From a virus: a DNA stretch of 64,000 nucleotides. The position numbers and the translations under genes were made by a program. The notes beneath the pieces were generated by a model. That model ran no database searches. It saw only the letters and a list, made by a program, of their open reading frames with translations, and was not told the origin of the DNA. The DNA lies in the IMG/VR virus record IMGVR_UViG_3300032246_001180, positions 62,001 to 126,000 of that record; one strand, written 5' to 3'. Of this stretch, positions 35,693 through 43,307 are shown piece by piece (position 1 is the stretch's first letter; each line of letters begins with the position of its first letter).

Positions 35693-35879
35693 ACAACCTT
35701 GGCGTGAAAACGATTATGAACGAATCATCGAAGTCTTGGAAAGAGAACGGGAAATTCTCCTTAACGATTTCTACAAACCGCAAACCGAAGGCACCGGCCA
35801 TTTTAACACGGCCGCATCGGTACTAGAGATGCGTATCAACTCATACAAAGCGAAACTTGCGGTAGACTCCCTCAGATAA
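35685..35879 (+). CDS. Small helical protein
   Basis: 64 residues, start overlapping the previous gene by 8 bases, GGATGATAAT leader. Glu/Arg-rich helix (YERIIEVLEREREILL). Unknown. Confidence 0.45.
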   Translation: MSKQPWRENDYERIIEVLEREREILLNDFYKPQTEGTGHFNTAASVLEMRINSYKAKLAVDSLR

Positions 35880-35926
35880 GCTAAGATTTTTTCAACGATT
35901 TCCGGCGCTTCCAAGGAGTTTCAGAT

Positions 35927-36274
35927 ATGCTCGATTCAGATACAGTATTTCCAATTTGGCCAGAGCAAACAAGAGCCAATCAAAATCCCAACCAATTAGA
36001 ATTTAAGTTTTTCTGGCCACTTACAGAGCAGATTCCGTTAGACTTAGATTTTACTGGTTGCGAAAAAGAAAAGGTTTACACTTATGGTACAGTTATTGGT
36101 GTTGGTAATGGTACCAGTTATACAATCGCTAACAACACTTGGACAACGACAAGTATTACGGCAGCCAATCTAACGCTTGACGTAGATACAACGACAATTA
36201 AAACATCAGGTAAACCACCCCTGATTCGCAGGTGGTTATATAAACTTTTAGGTTTAAAATGGGAGAGTAAGTAA
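35927..36274 (+). CDS. Hypothetical protein with Thr-rich centre
   Basis: 115 residues; the AAGGAG at about 35912 supports the start. N-terminal Pro/Phe segment (FFWPLTEQIPLDLDFTG), Thr-rich middle, basic end (PPLIRRWLYKLLGLKW). Shares its last base with the next gene start. Unknown. Confidence 0.45.
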   Translation: MLDSDTVFPIWPEQTRANQNPNQLEFKFFWPLTEQIPLDLDFTGCEKEKVYTYGTVIGVGNGTSYTIANNTWTTTSITAANLTLDVDTTTIKTSGKPPLIRRWLYKLLGLKWESK

Positions 36275-36507
36275 TGGATATGGAAAGTGCAGCTTATTTT
36301 GTTTCAGGTAGTATTCTAGTAATGCTGGGTTTTGTAATAATCGCAATGGGTATTGTAGCAATCAACAATATCTTTGCAGCGTACTGGCAACCGGTGAGGT
36401 TATTCACACCAGACAGTTGGACAGGTTTCAATCCACCATACAAGGAAGAAATCAATAAGACTGATCCGCCTATGTTTGAAAAAGAAGAAGTAAAGAGAAC
36501 TAAATGA
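36274..36507 (+). CDS. Small membrane protein
   Basis: 77 residues with one strong membrane segment (GSILVMLGFVIIAMGIVAI) then a Pro-rich, Lys/Glu tail. TAATG start. Overlaps the nuclease gene by 4 bases. Confidence 0.5.
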   Translation: MDMESAAYFVSGSILVMLGFVIIAMGIVAINNIFAAYWQPVRLFTPDSWTGFNPPYKEEINKTDPPMFEKEEVKRTK

Positions 36508-37145
36508 AAATACTTGATAACCAACTAGAACACAGTAGACTAATCAACAATCCGATATATCGTCTGACGGGTTGTATGGACACGACAAGGTTCTTCTCTA
36601 ACCTCGCCTCTGCCTGTGTGAAGTTCGGTTATCATGTGGAAGATAGAATCTTTGAACATATCGAAAACGTCAATCTACCTAAGTTAGACTTCATTGGCCA
36701 GTCCACTTTGTTTGGCAATGTAGAGAGATATATTCTAATCAAACCTAAGTTCGGTTCAGAAGTACCAGATGTGGTATTAGTAAATGATAATATAATTAAT
36801 GTATACGAAATCAAAGTAAATTTGAGAAGTTCTGACTCCAAGAAGGCTCATGGAGAAAGAGTGAAATATGAAAGATTGAAAGAATATCTACTGAAAAATT
36901 ATCCATCACATATCACCAATGTCTTTGCAGTAGACTTTCTAGGTGGCGGTGGTGGTGCAACTTCTCTGTATGAAAAGGCAGATGTATTCCAAGTAGTAGA
37001 CGGAGAATCTTTCTGTAGAACTATGGGTATCGATTACCAAAGTGTAATAGATGACCTAGAGAAAGACAGAGAGTATAACCAAGAGTTTATAAAAGATTAT
37101 ATGATATCTCTGTGGGAAAAACCAGCATTGGGATATAATGAGTAG
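36504..37145 (+). CDS. PD-(D/E)XK-type nuclease
   Basis: 213 residues. PDVVLVNDNIINVYEIKV (about 92-109) is a textbook PD-x(10-20)-ExK active site followed by basic residues (HGERVKYERL). Resembles restriction-type or repair endonucleases; could degrade host DNA. No DNA-recognition domain identified. Last gene before a 399-base regulatory gap. Confidence 0.65.
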   Translation: MKILDNQLEHSRLINNPIYRLTGCMDTTRFFSNLASACVKFGYHVEDRIFEHIENVNLPKLDFIGQSTLFGNVERYILIKPKFGSEVPDVVLVNDNIINVYEIKVNLRSSDSKKAHGERVKYERLKEYLLKNYPSHITNVFAVDFLGGGGGATSLYEKADVFQVVDGESFCRTMGIDYQSVIDDLEKDREYNQEFIKDYMISLWEKPALGYNE

Positions 37146-37386
37146 AACCCTGTTAGGGGCTCCAGAAAAAAATTCCTAGGAAAAAAATTTCGTAGGACAC
37201 AGGTTTCCTCCAGAAAATAAAAGTTTGACTTAACGAGTTTGACCTCCATAGTTTTTTTTTATTAATGACTGCTCCCCATAGTTTTTCACTATCGGCACAA
37301 AAGCGCAAAACAGCGCAATACTTGACCAATCCGGTCAACCAATATCCCCAATAAAATCAACAGCTTACCGGCGCAAAATCTAACGC

Positions 37387-37414
37387 TTGCCATTCTGGCC
37401 GGATTCTGTATAAT
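37387..37414 (+). promoter_or_regulatory. Sigma70-like promoter P1 upstream of basic protein gene
   Basis: -35 TTGCCA (37387-37392), 16 bases, -10 TATAAT (37409-37414), inside the element TAACGCTTGCCATTCTGGCC. Confidence 0.65.
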
Positions 37415-37486
37415 TGAACCCATGCACAAAGCGAAAAGCGTACAAAATACAAAACCGACCAAACCGGTCAAGTATTATTCTAACGC

Positions 37487-37514
37487 TTGCCATTCTGGCC
37501 AATTTGTGTATAAT
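37487..37514 (+). promoter_or_regulatory. Sigma70-like promoter P2, copy of P1
   Basis: -35 TTGCCA (37487-37492), 16 bases, -10 TATAAT (37509-37514). TAACGCTTGCCATTCTGGCC is repeated exactly from P1, 100 bases downstream. Confidence 0.7.
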
Positions 37515-37544
37515 GGCTATATTGTTTAATTGAAAAGGAAAATT

Positions 37545-37916
37545 ATGTTTACATTTGCTTGTGCCTCTATTGAAGGCTTGACCCTTAACCAAAAGCGTGA
37601 AACCATCGCTGCTTTGCGTGCTTCTATCAAAGCTGACCGTGCCGCTCGCTCTGCCGGTGCTGCTCAGCGCAAAGCTGACCGTGAAGCCGCTAAACTGGCG
37701 AAAGCAGCAACCGCTGTCGCTAAGCGTGAAGCCGCTATCGCTAAGGCTCAGGCTCGCTTGCAAAAGCTGCTCGACAAGCAGAGCGCTCCCGTAGGCACAA
37801 AAGCTCGCAAAGCTAACAAAAAACCTGGCGCTGTGAAAATCACAAAATTCCAGGAAGAAGCTCGGGTTGCTAATGATATCGCTATGGCGCTCGCTGCAAA
37901 GCGCAAAAGCGCTTAA
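37545..37916 (+). CDS. Ala/Lys-rich basic protein (histone H1-like composition)
   Basis: 123 residues from ATG 37545 with AAAAGGA upstream. Long Ala/Lys/Arg helix (residues 26-85, for example AKLAKAATAVAKREAAIAKA), then a basic Pro/Lys segment. GC content is clearly higher than in neighbours, and two promoters precede it, both signs of high expression. Could bind nucleic acid like H1-type proteins, but composition alone cannot prove it. Confidence 0.6.
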   Translation: MFTFACASIEGLTLNQKRETIAALRASIKADRAARSAGAAQRKADREAAKLAKAATAVAKREAAIAKAQARLQKLLDKQSAPVGTKARKANKKPGAVKITKFQEEARVANDIAMALAAKRKSA

Positions 37917-37919
37917 TTG

Positions 37920-37950
37920 ATAATAGCTGACCGTTTTGGTCAGCTATTAT
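37920..37950 (+). terminator. 13-bp hairpin after basic protein gene
   Basis: ATAATAGCTGACC (37920-37932) pairs perfectly with GGTCAGCTATTAT (37938-37950), loop GTTTT. No T run follows; its 3' arm overlaps the next promoter palindrome. Confidence 0.6.
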
Positions 37951-37986
37951 ATCAAAGCTTGCCTTTTTGGTTGGTTTTGATATAAT
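37946..37986 (+). promoter_or_regulatory. Promoter embedded in an inverted repeat
   Basis: ATTATATCAAA (37946-37956) and TTTGATATAAT (37976-37986) are perfect 11-base arms. -35-like TTGCCT (37959-37964) lies between; -10 TATAAT (37981-37986) is inside the right arm. Confidence 0.65.
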
Positions 37987-38011
37987 GGCTGCTTAATGAA
38001 AAGGAAATTTT

Positions 38012-38134
38012 ATGCAGGTTTTGATTGGTGCTTTTTTGGTGGTAGTAGGTGCTTATGCTCATGCTGCCGTTATCCCTGCCGTGGAAATTACGGCTCACGC
38101 TGCTCGTCAGCTTTTGATACAGGTGCTCAGCTAA
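38012..38134 (+). CDS. Small exported or membrane peptide
   Basis: 40 residues, ribosome site AAGGA. Hydrophobic start MQVLIGAFLVVVGAYAHAA then a short helix. Preferred over the longer frame starting at 37996 because of the ribosome site and TAATG coupling to the next gene. Confidence 0.45.
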   Translation: MQVLIGAFLVVVGAYAHAAVIPAVEITAHAARQLLIQVLS

Positions 38135-38232
38135 TGACTTTGGCTAAATTTGAAAAAATAATGTTTCCTATAGTTTACGCTATAGCTCTGGTTGTGATAA
38201 TTCTTGATATGATGGTCTGGAGGCCTTACTAA
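38134..38232 (+). CDS. Tiny membrane peptide
   Basis: 32 residues, TAATG overlap at both ends. One membrane segment (IVYAIALVVIILDMMVW). Translationally coupled to the Gp88-like gene. Confidence 0.45.
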   Translation: MTLAKFEKIMFPIVYAIALVVIILDMMVWRPY

Positions 38233-38981
38233 TGAAATTGCTATCTACAGGTAACCCCAAAACGCTCAAAGGTGTTGAGCAGGGTTTTAATACCTACATT
38301 CTACACCTCGCTCCTGCTGATGTTTCAGGTTTCGAGGTTTGCCCAAAACGCACCAAAGGTTGCACCGATGCTTGCTTGAATTTAGCTGGTCGAGGTGGAA
38401 TGTTTAAGCGTGGCGAGGTTACCAATGTAATTCAAGAAGCTCGCAAGCGCAAAACCGTGTTTTTCAAGGAAGAGCGTGCTGGTTTCATGGAGTGGTTGGT
38501 TGCTGATATTGAGTTAGCGATTAAACAATCCAAGCGCATGGGATTGACTCCCGTTTTTCGCTTGAATGGCACCAGCGATATATCATGGGAAAAATATTCT
38601 GTGGTTCGCAAAGGTCAGGCATTCTCCAACATTTTCGAAGCTTTCTCTGAGGTTACATTTTATGACTATACTAAAGTGCTTGGTCGCCGTATTGCTGGTA
38701 TTGCTAATTATTCACTTACTTTTTCCGCTGCTGATGGTAATGAGCATGATGTTTATAATGCTATTAGCCAAGGTTATAATGTTGCCGTTGTTTTTGGTAT
38801 AAAGAAAACCCAACCGATGCCAGAATCCTATATCGGTCGCCCCGTGTTTAATGGTGATGATAGCGATTTGCGATTCCTTGATCCCAAAGGTGTGGTTGTC
38901 GGGTTGTATGCGAAAGGTAAAGCCAAAAAAGATACAACCGGCTTTGTGAAATATCCAACCATTATGCTGAAAGCTGCATAA
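38232..38981 (+). CDS. Phage Gp88-like protein (possible DpdA-related fold)
   Basis: 249 residues. Starts MKLLSTGNPKTLKG and has a Cys cluster CPKRTKGCTDACLN (about 37-50), then FRLNGTSDISWEKY, the plan of a phage family typified by mycobacteriophage Gp88. I recall such proteins being linked to TGT/DpdA-type base-exchange enzymes; that link is from memory and unverified. With the QueC-like enzyme it could place 7-deazaguanine in DNA. Confidence 0.5.
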   Translation: MKLLSTGNPKTLKGVEQGFNTYILHLAPADVSGFEVCPKRTKGCTDACLNLAGRGGMFKRGEVTNVIQEARKRKTVFFKEERAGFMEWLVADIELAIKQSKRMGLTPVFRLNGTSDISWEKYSVVRKGQAFSNIFEAFSEVTFYDYTKVLGRRIAGIANYSLTFSAADGNEHDVYNAISQGYNVAVVFGIKKTQPMPESYIGRPVFNGDDSDLRFLDPKGVVVGLYAKGKAKKDTTGFVKYPTIMLKAA

Positions 38982-38990
38982 TCACCAAAA

Positions 38991-39058
38991 GGTGTTGCGT
39001 AAAAACAACACCATTCTAAAGGACGCTTGACATTTTGCTGAGTATCCTTTAGAATGGT
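38991..39058 (+). promoter_or_regulatory. Stem-loop plus palindromic promoter
   Basis: Stem GGTGTTG (38991-38997)/CAACACC (39006-39012). A second perfect inverted repeat, 14 bases per arm (39010-39023 and 39045-39058), surrounds -35 TTGACA (39027-39032); -10 TAGAAT (39050-39055) lies within the right arm at 17-base spacing. The two structures share three bases and exclude each other. Confidence 0.75.
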
Positions 39059-39081
39059 AGTTTAAATTGTGAAAGGTAATT

Positions 39082-39312
39082 ATGACTGATTTTGAAAAAC
39101 GCTGTTATGGTATGACTGAGCAGGAAATTCGTGAAGAATATATGCAAAGTCTTACTGCTCGCCTGTCTGGTCAGGAAATGGTTGTGATGGGTATTCTGTC
39201 TGATTGTCAACACCTGATGGAAATGGGTGATAATCGTGAGATGATCCGTAAAAACCTGAATGTCGCCAAGTTCATTCTTGCCGAAATGATGGAAAATCGT
39301 GAGGTTGCTTAA
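39082..39312 (+). CDS. Small helical phage protein
   Basis: 76 residues, AAAGG ribosome site. Acidic helices (TEQEIREEYMQSLTARL, GQEMVVMGILSDCQHLM). A similar short protein is frequent in early regions of phages; role unknown. Coupled to the next gene. Confidence 0.5.
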   Translation: MTDFEKRCYGMTEQEIREEYMQSLTARLSGQEMVVMGILSDCQHLMEMGDNREMIRKNLNVAKFILAEMMENREVA

Positions 39313-39313
39313 T

Positions 39314-39595
39314 ATGAATAAGAATTGGTTTATTGAGAGGTTGCAGCTAACTACTGATGGTGATAAATTCATCCAGTATGCTACACCTTTTCATAGAAGT
39401 ATTTTTTATAGAATACCAATCGCTGAGTTAGATAACTTTCGCAATTGGTTAGGTAAAGGTAATCGTGGTCTAGTTAAGATACGATATAGAGGTCCTCGTT
39501 TCAATACGCCTTCTGCTAATCGTAGAGGTTATTTGAGTAAACAATCGACCTGCTTAAAGGAAGATGCAACACATTTTTCTGTGTATACGCTGTGA
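39314..39595 (+). CDS. Small basic protein
   Basis: 93 residues from ATG 39314, one base after the previous stop. Arg-rich (VKIRYRGPRFNTPSANRRGY). Ends just before a strong terminator. No family. Confidence 0.45.
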   Translation: MNKNWFIERLQLTTDGDKFIQYATPFHRSIFYRIPIAELDNFRNWLGKGNRGLVKIRYRGPRFNTPSANRRGYLSKQSTCLKEDATHFSVYTL

Positions 39596-39601
39596 GGTTT
39601 A

Positions 39602-39629
39602 GGTGAGCTGAGATGCTCACCGCTTTTTT
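39602..39629 (+). terminator. Rho-independent terminator
   Basis: GGTGAGC (39602-39608) with GCTCACC (39615-39621), loop TGAGAT, then GC and six T (39624-39629). Canonical form, unlike the other unit boundaries of this region. Confidence 0.85.
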
Positions 39630-39741
39630 CAAAGACGCTTAGATATGCTCTAGGATGCTTTGGAAAAGGTAGGAAAGAATCGGAGAATCGCATCCACAAA
39701 CTAAGAGCCGTTTCGGTATCATAGGTTGCGATAGGTTCTGC

Positions 39742-39780
39742 GACACTTTTCTGCACTTTTTGACACTTTTTAACACTTGA
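39742..39780 (+). repeat. Four CACTT repeats at exact 10-base spacing
   Basis: CACTTTT at 39744, 39754 and 39764 and CACTTGA at 39774, just upstream of the gene at 39790. The spacing of one helical turn suggests a protein-binding array. Confidence 0.5.
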
Positions 39781-39789
39781 AAGGTTTTT

Positions 39790-40014
39790 ATGGTTTGTTC
39801 TGAGTTTTCTTTATCGCCAGATAATCGTGAGGTAGCGATTACTATTCTGGTGGATAACGATTATGATTCTATTATCAATGGTGATGCACTAGAGCTATTG
39901 AATTCTTATCTGGAATTCGGTCATCGTGGTTATCGTGATTATACGGATATTGAGTTGGTTCGTGAATTGCAAGAGCGTGAATTGTTTGATTGTTTAACTA
40001 TGGAGAATGTATAA
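39790..40014 (+). CDS. Small acidic protein
   Basis: 74 residues, GAAAGG upstream. Leu/Glu-rich, with DNDYDSIINGDALELLNSYL. TAATG overlap with the next gene. Unknown. Confidence 0.45.
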   Translation: MVCSEFSLSPDNREVAITILVDNDYDSIINGDALELLNSYLEFGHRGYRDYTDIELVRELQERELFDCLTMENV

Positions 40015-40595
40015 TGCCTAACTGGTGTAATAATGTGGTTGAGATATCCCACGAAGATCCTGCTATGATGCAACGGGTTAAAACATCATTTAATGATGGT
40101 CGGTTGCTTGATGAATTTATTCCTGTACCTAAAGACTTGCATATTACAGCAGGCAGGGTAGGTGATAAAGATTCACCTGAGCAAATTGAGTTAGAATCAC
40201 AAGAAAAAACCAATTTAGAAAAGTATGGTTATTCTACTTGGTATGATTATTGTGTGAATGAGTGGGGCACAAAATGGGATGTATCGCCATATGAACCTAT
40301 TACTGCCGATATTGAAAATAATCAAATGACCTTGTCTTTTGATACGGCATGGGCACCACCTGTTGCTGCATATGAAAAACTGGAAGAATTAGGTTTCACG
40401 ATAAAAGCATATTACTACGAATGTGGTATGGGTTTTGCGGGTATGTATTTCTCTGGTTATGATGATTATTATGAATTCGATTCTTTGAGTTCTGATGATG
40501 TTGAGAATATGTTGCCTGAAGATTTAAATGAAATGTTTAATATCTCTGAAAGTATGGCAGAGTGGGAAGCGGAAAACGAGGAAGAAAATGAGTAA
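40014..40595 (+). CDS. YubB/DUF1281-like protein (MPNWC family)
   Basis: 193 residues from ATG 40014. MPNWCNNVVEIS start and the WGTKWDVSPYEP and FDTAWAPPVAAYEKL motifs fit the ferredoxin-like family found on plasmids and phages, function unknown. Acidic C-terminus. Confidence 0.65.
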   Translation: MPNWCNNVVEISHEDPAMMQRVKTSFNDGRLLDEFIPVPKDLHITAGRVGDKDSPEQIELESQEKTNLEKYGYSTWYDYCVNEWGTKWDVSPYEPITADIENNQMTLSFDTAWAPPVAAYEKLEELGFTIKAYYYECGMGFAGMYFSGYDDYYEFDSLSSDDVENMLPEDLNEMFNISESMAEWEAENEEENE

Positions 40596-40719
40596 ATGGG
40601 ATTTTGTGATTAAAGAGTTGAAAGCACTCCAACAAGAAACGCCAGATACACCAGCAATCGTTGAAGCGTATGTTGAATGGGTTCTACTCAAAGGTTATAC
40701 GATTAAAAAAGGTCAATAA
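40588..40719 (+). CDS. Tiny protein
   Basis: 43 residues, start within the end of the previous gene (AATGAGTAA). Helical, neutral. Its stop lies inside the left outer arm of the following inverted repeat. Confidence 0.4.
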   Translation: MSKWDFVIKELKALQQETPDTPAIVEAYVEWVLLKGYTIKKGQ

Positions 40720-40769
40720 TCAAATTATAACCGATTAGCGATAGTCGGTTATTGTGTGATTATTATAAT
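40715..40769 (+). promoter_or_regulatory. Nested inverted repeat reaching a -10 box
   Basis: Outer arms AATAATCA (40715-40722)/TGATTATT (40757-40764) and inner arms ATAACCGA (40727-40734)/TCGGTTAT (40745-40752) with symmetric 4-base internal loops. TATAAT (40764-40769) abuts the right arm. No good -35 is seen. Confidence 0.6.
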
Positions 40770-40781
40770 GAAAGGTATATT

Positions 40782-41102
40782 ATGTGTTTGAAATTTGAAA
40801 CTTTGGAATCTGGTGATGTTGGCATGATTGCTAACGGTACTCACTTAGAAGGTTATGTTAATGCCTACTATCACCAGTTGGTCGAGGCGTTTGGCGAACC
40901 AACCTATTCTTCTGGTGGTGATAAAACCACGGTTGAATGGATTATTGAATTTGAAGATGGCGAGGTTGCTACCATTTATGATTATAAGTGTTATGAAACC
41001 CCGCTCGGTCAGTATCGTTGGCACATTGGTGGTTTTAATAATTCCGTGGTGGAAAGAGTCCAATTTGTTGTTTTTAAGCAACAAACAGCAGAAATTGCTT
41101 GA
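40782..41102 (+). CDS. Small phage protein
   Basis: 106 residues from ATG 40782 with GAAAGG. Strand-rich (TTVEWIIEFEDGEVATIYDY). The 3' end codes the next stem-loop and its TGA is part of the next -35 box. A family of early phage proteins of unknown role. Confidence 0.5.
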   Translation: MCLKFETLESGDVGMIANGTHLEGYVNAYYHQLVEAFGEPTYSSGGDKTTVEWIIEFEDGEVATIYDYKCYETPLGQYRWHIGGFNNSVVERVQFVVFKQQTAEIA

Positions 41103-41131
41103 CTTCTCCATCCATACCTGTATAATTGTTG
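41064..41131 (+). promoter_or_regulatory. Stem-loop plus sigma70-like promoter module 4
   Basis: Stem TTTGTTG (41064-41070)/CAACAAA (41079-41085), loop TTTTTAAG; -35 TTGACT (41099-41104), 16 bases, -10 TATAAT (41121-41126). CAACAA (41079-41084) can alternatively pair with TTGTTG (41126-41131) after the -10. Confidence 0.7.
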
Positions 41132-41152
41132 TTTTAATAGTGAGGAAATCGA

Positions 41153-42052
41153 ATGTCTAATCTAAATCCCCATATCAAAGTTGTTGGTGGTAAGTATACG
41201 GCCGTTATCAACGGCAAGGTTGTCAAGCGCACCAAACTGGAACATATGGAGTATGTTTTGCGTAAAGCAGGCGTTATGACTGGCACCGCTAAGGCGCCCG
41301 TTCAAGTGAAAGAATCAAAATTCACTATCAACCAACGCTTCGGTTTTCTGTCAGATATGGTTACAATGCTCGCCAAAGGCGACCAACCATCTGTCGTTGT
41401 TACAGGACCTGGCGGTCTTGGCAAGTCCCACACCGTTGTAGCATCACTCACCAAGTCTGGCTTGCGTGATATGTCCGTCCTTGACGAATTCGATGTTGGT
41501 GCAGGCGTACCAAAAAATGCGTTTATCGTTATCAAAGGCTATTCTACGCCTAAAGGTCTGTACCGCACGCTGTATGAGAATCGTAACGCTACCATCGTTT
41601 TCGATGATTGTGATTCCGTCCTTAAAGATGCAGTTAGTCTTAACTTACTTAAAGGCGCTCTTGATTCATACTCCAAGCGTATCATCAGCTGGCGTGCAGA
41701 TATCAAAGACGAAGATTTGCCTACATCCTTTGAGTTCAAAGGTCGTGTAGTGTTTATCTCTAACATGGACTCTACCAGTCTTGACCAAGCGATTATCACT
41801 CGCTCGCTGGCCGTTGACCTGTCCATGACACCAGAGCAGAAAATCGAGCGTATGAAGTTTCTGTTGACTGAGCCAGAATTCATGCCTGACTTTGATATGC
41901 AACACAAGCGTGATGCGCTAGAGTTGATTTCTGACTTGGTTGCTGATGTAAAAGAATTGTCTTTGCGTACCTTGATTCAAGTTACCAAGATTCGTAAGTC
42001 CAACCCTAATGGTGCTTGGAAGAATTTGGCAGAATATGCCATCTGTGGTTAA
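41153..42052 (+). CDS. AAA+ ATPase
   Basis: 299 residues. Walker A GPGGLGKS (about 84-91), Walker B TIVFDDCD (about 146-153) and an Arg-finger-like ITRSLAVDL. An N-terminal 50-residue strand-rich part (HIKVVGGKYTAVINGKVV) precedes. Looks like phage AAA proteins of unknown target. Own strong promoter suggests early, high expression. Confidence 0.75.
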   Translation: MSNLNPHIKVVGGKYTAVINGKVVKRTKLEHMEYVLRKAGVMTGTAKAPVQVKESKFTINQRFGFLSDMVTMLAKGDQPSVVVTGPGGLGKSHTVVASLTKSGLRDMSVLDEFDVGAGVPKNAFIVIKGYSTPKGLYRTLYENRNATIVFDDCDSVLKDAVSLNLLKGALDSYSKRIISWRADIKDEDLPTSFEFKGRVVFISNMDSTSLDQAIITRSLAVDLSMTPEQKIERMKFLLTEPEFMPDFDMQHKRDALELISDLVADVKELSLRTLIQVTKIRKSNPNGAWKNLAEYAICG

Positions 42053-42061
42053 TAGGAGATT

Positions 42062-42286
42062 ATGTTGAATAGAACCATTCGTGAACTGTTCAACCGTGCA
42101 GGCGGTTGGACGGAAGTGTGTGATGTAACACAAGATGAGGTATTGGATTTTAATGAGCATTTGGATCCTGAGAAATTTGCTCATTTAATCCTTGAAAAGG
42201 TGATGGATATCTGTGAAAAACTTGGCGACAAGGGACAGGACGGCCATTATTGTGTAGATGCAATTCGTAAACAATTTGGAGTTTAA
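42062..42286 (+). CDS. Small protein
   Basis: 74 residues, TAGGAG ribosome site. RELFNRAGGWTEVCDVTQDE and HLILEKVMDICEKLG resemble other short early proteins further on (44949, 45155), with the same LI(V/L)E pattern. Likely paralogue; unknown. Confidence 0.5.
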   Translation: MLNRTIRELFNRAGGWTEVCDVTQDEVLDFNEHLDPEKFAHLILEKVMDICEKLGDKGQDGHYCVDAIRKQFGV

Positions 42287-42288
42287 TT

Positions 42289-42696
42289 ATGGGAACTAGA
42301 TGTTTGACTTTTGTGTATGAGATGCGGAACAACAAAAAAGTTCCGTTGGTGAACCTGTACCGCCAGTATGACGGCTATCCGTCTGGTCATGGTGCTGACT
42401 TGGTAGATTTTCTGTCTACTCAAGGTCACAATGGTATGTCATGTTTGGCAGCATCACTGGTGGCGCATTTCAAAGAATCGGTTGGTGGGTTCTACATTCA
42501 CCCCGTTACCGATACTGACTGTGGCCAAGACTATGAATACCACATTTTCGAAGCACCTAATCGTTCCTTCTATGTTGAGGTTGTCGACCGTGGTATCAAT
42601 ATGTTCGGTCTGACTATGAGCGAGCGTAATGAAATTGTGTTCAAAGGCAATCTGGAAGAATTTACCAAGTTTTGTAAAGAAAAGGAACTAGCGTGA
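42289..42696 (+). CDS. MGTRCLT-family protein
   Basis: 135 residues. The start MGTRCLTFVYE and LYRQYDGYPSGHG are a recognisable motif of a protein found in phages and various bacteria, with no known function. Contains HIFEAPNRSFYVEVVDRG. Coupled downstream. Confidence 0.6.
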   Translation: MGTRCLTFVYEMRNNKKVPLVNLYRQYDGYPSGHGADLVDFLSTQGHNGMSCLAASLVAHFKESVGGFYIHPVTDTDCGQDYEYHIFEAPNRSFYVEVVDRGINMFGLTMSERNEIVFKGNLEEFTKFCKEKELA

Positions 42697-42884
42697 AAAC
42701 AGTTTATTTGGTTAAATCTGGTCAATATGATGCCAATATTGGTACGACCGATTGGTTGAATCTCCGTGCTTTTACTGATAGTGAAAAAGCCCACGCATGG
42801 GTTGAATCGGAAATTAAACGGGATCCAAGTTTTAATGAAAATTTTGATTCTTATCAAATTGAGGATATAACAGTATATGACTAA
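42693..42884 (+). CDS. Small protein
   Basis: 63 residues, GTGA-type overlap with the previous stop (ATG is in frame from 42693). TDSEKAHAWVESEIKRDPSF suggests a helix after two strands. Overlaps the next start by 8 bases. Confidence 0.45.
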   Translation: MKTVYLVKSGQYDANIGTTDWLNLRAFTDSEKAHAWVESEIKRDPSFNENFDSYQIEDITVYD

Positions 42885-43068
42885 TAAAGAATTGGTTGAT
42901 AGATTGACAAAAGCACAGGCGTTGCTTTCTGATGTATATCATTGGGCAAGCGAACAACAACCTGGTCTTTTGGTGAGAAATAGTGAAGTGGCCAGCCAAA
43001 TGAGTTGTGCCGACTCTTGTATTATTGATGCGCTTGACGCATTGGATTGGAATAGGGGAATTGAGTAA
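42877..43068 (+). CDS. Small helical protein
   Basis: 63 residues. Helical, with two Cys (MSCADSCIID). TAATG overlap with the HTH-like gene. Unknown. Confidence 0.45.
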   Translation: MTNKELVDRLTKAQALLSDVYHWASEQQPGLLVRNSEVASQMSCADSCIIDALDALDWNRGIE

Positions 43069-43307
43069 TGTCTAGAATGTCTGATTTGCACCTACAAATT
43101 GCTGATTTGTTGGATGAAGGTTATAAGGCGACCACGGTTGCCGCCATGTTGCAGGTACCAGTAGATATGGTGCATGATGTAATGGTGATGGTCGAAGAAG
43201 GCCAGGACGATTATTATGACGAAGGCGGTGAAACCGATGACGCTTGGGCTCTGCAAAGTGCAGGTTTTGGAACTGATGAGGATTATGGATATTATGGCGA
43301 TGAATAA
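43068..43307 (+). CDS. Small HTH-like protein
   Basis: 79 residues. LHLQIADLLDEGYKATTVAA and MLQVPVDMVHDVMVMV have helix-turn-helix spacing similar to the protein at 45922; the rest is a very acidic tail. May be a transcription regulator. TAATG start coupled upstream. Confidence 0.5.
   Translation: MSRMSDLHLQIADLLDEGYKATTVAAMLQVPVDMVHDVMVMVEEGQDDYYDEGGETDDAWALQSAGFGTDEDYGYYGDE

Larger units (their letters stand above)
37146..37544 (+). other. 399-base gap with repeated motifs and tandem promoters
   Basis: No credible gene. It holds a T9 run (37252-37260), the inverted repeat TTGACC/GGTCAA (about 37322-37338), a second GACC/GGTC repeat (about 37457-37469) and two near-identical promoters 100 bases apart (listed separately). 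Confidence 0.6.

Noticed and set aside
37996-38232. A 78-codon Cys-rich frame starting at 37996
   Set aside because: No ribosome site at its start; two coupled small genes with an AAGGA site and TAATG junctions in another frame explain the region better. It shares its 3' half with the peptide at 38134.
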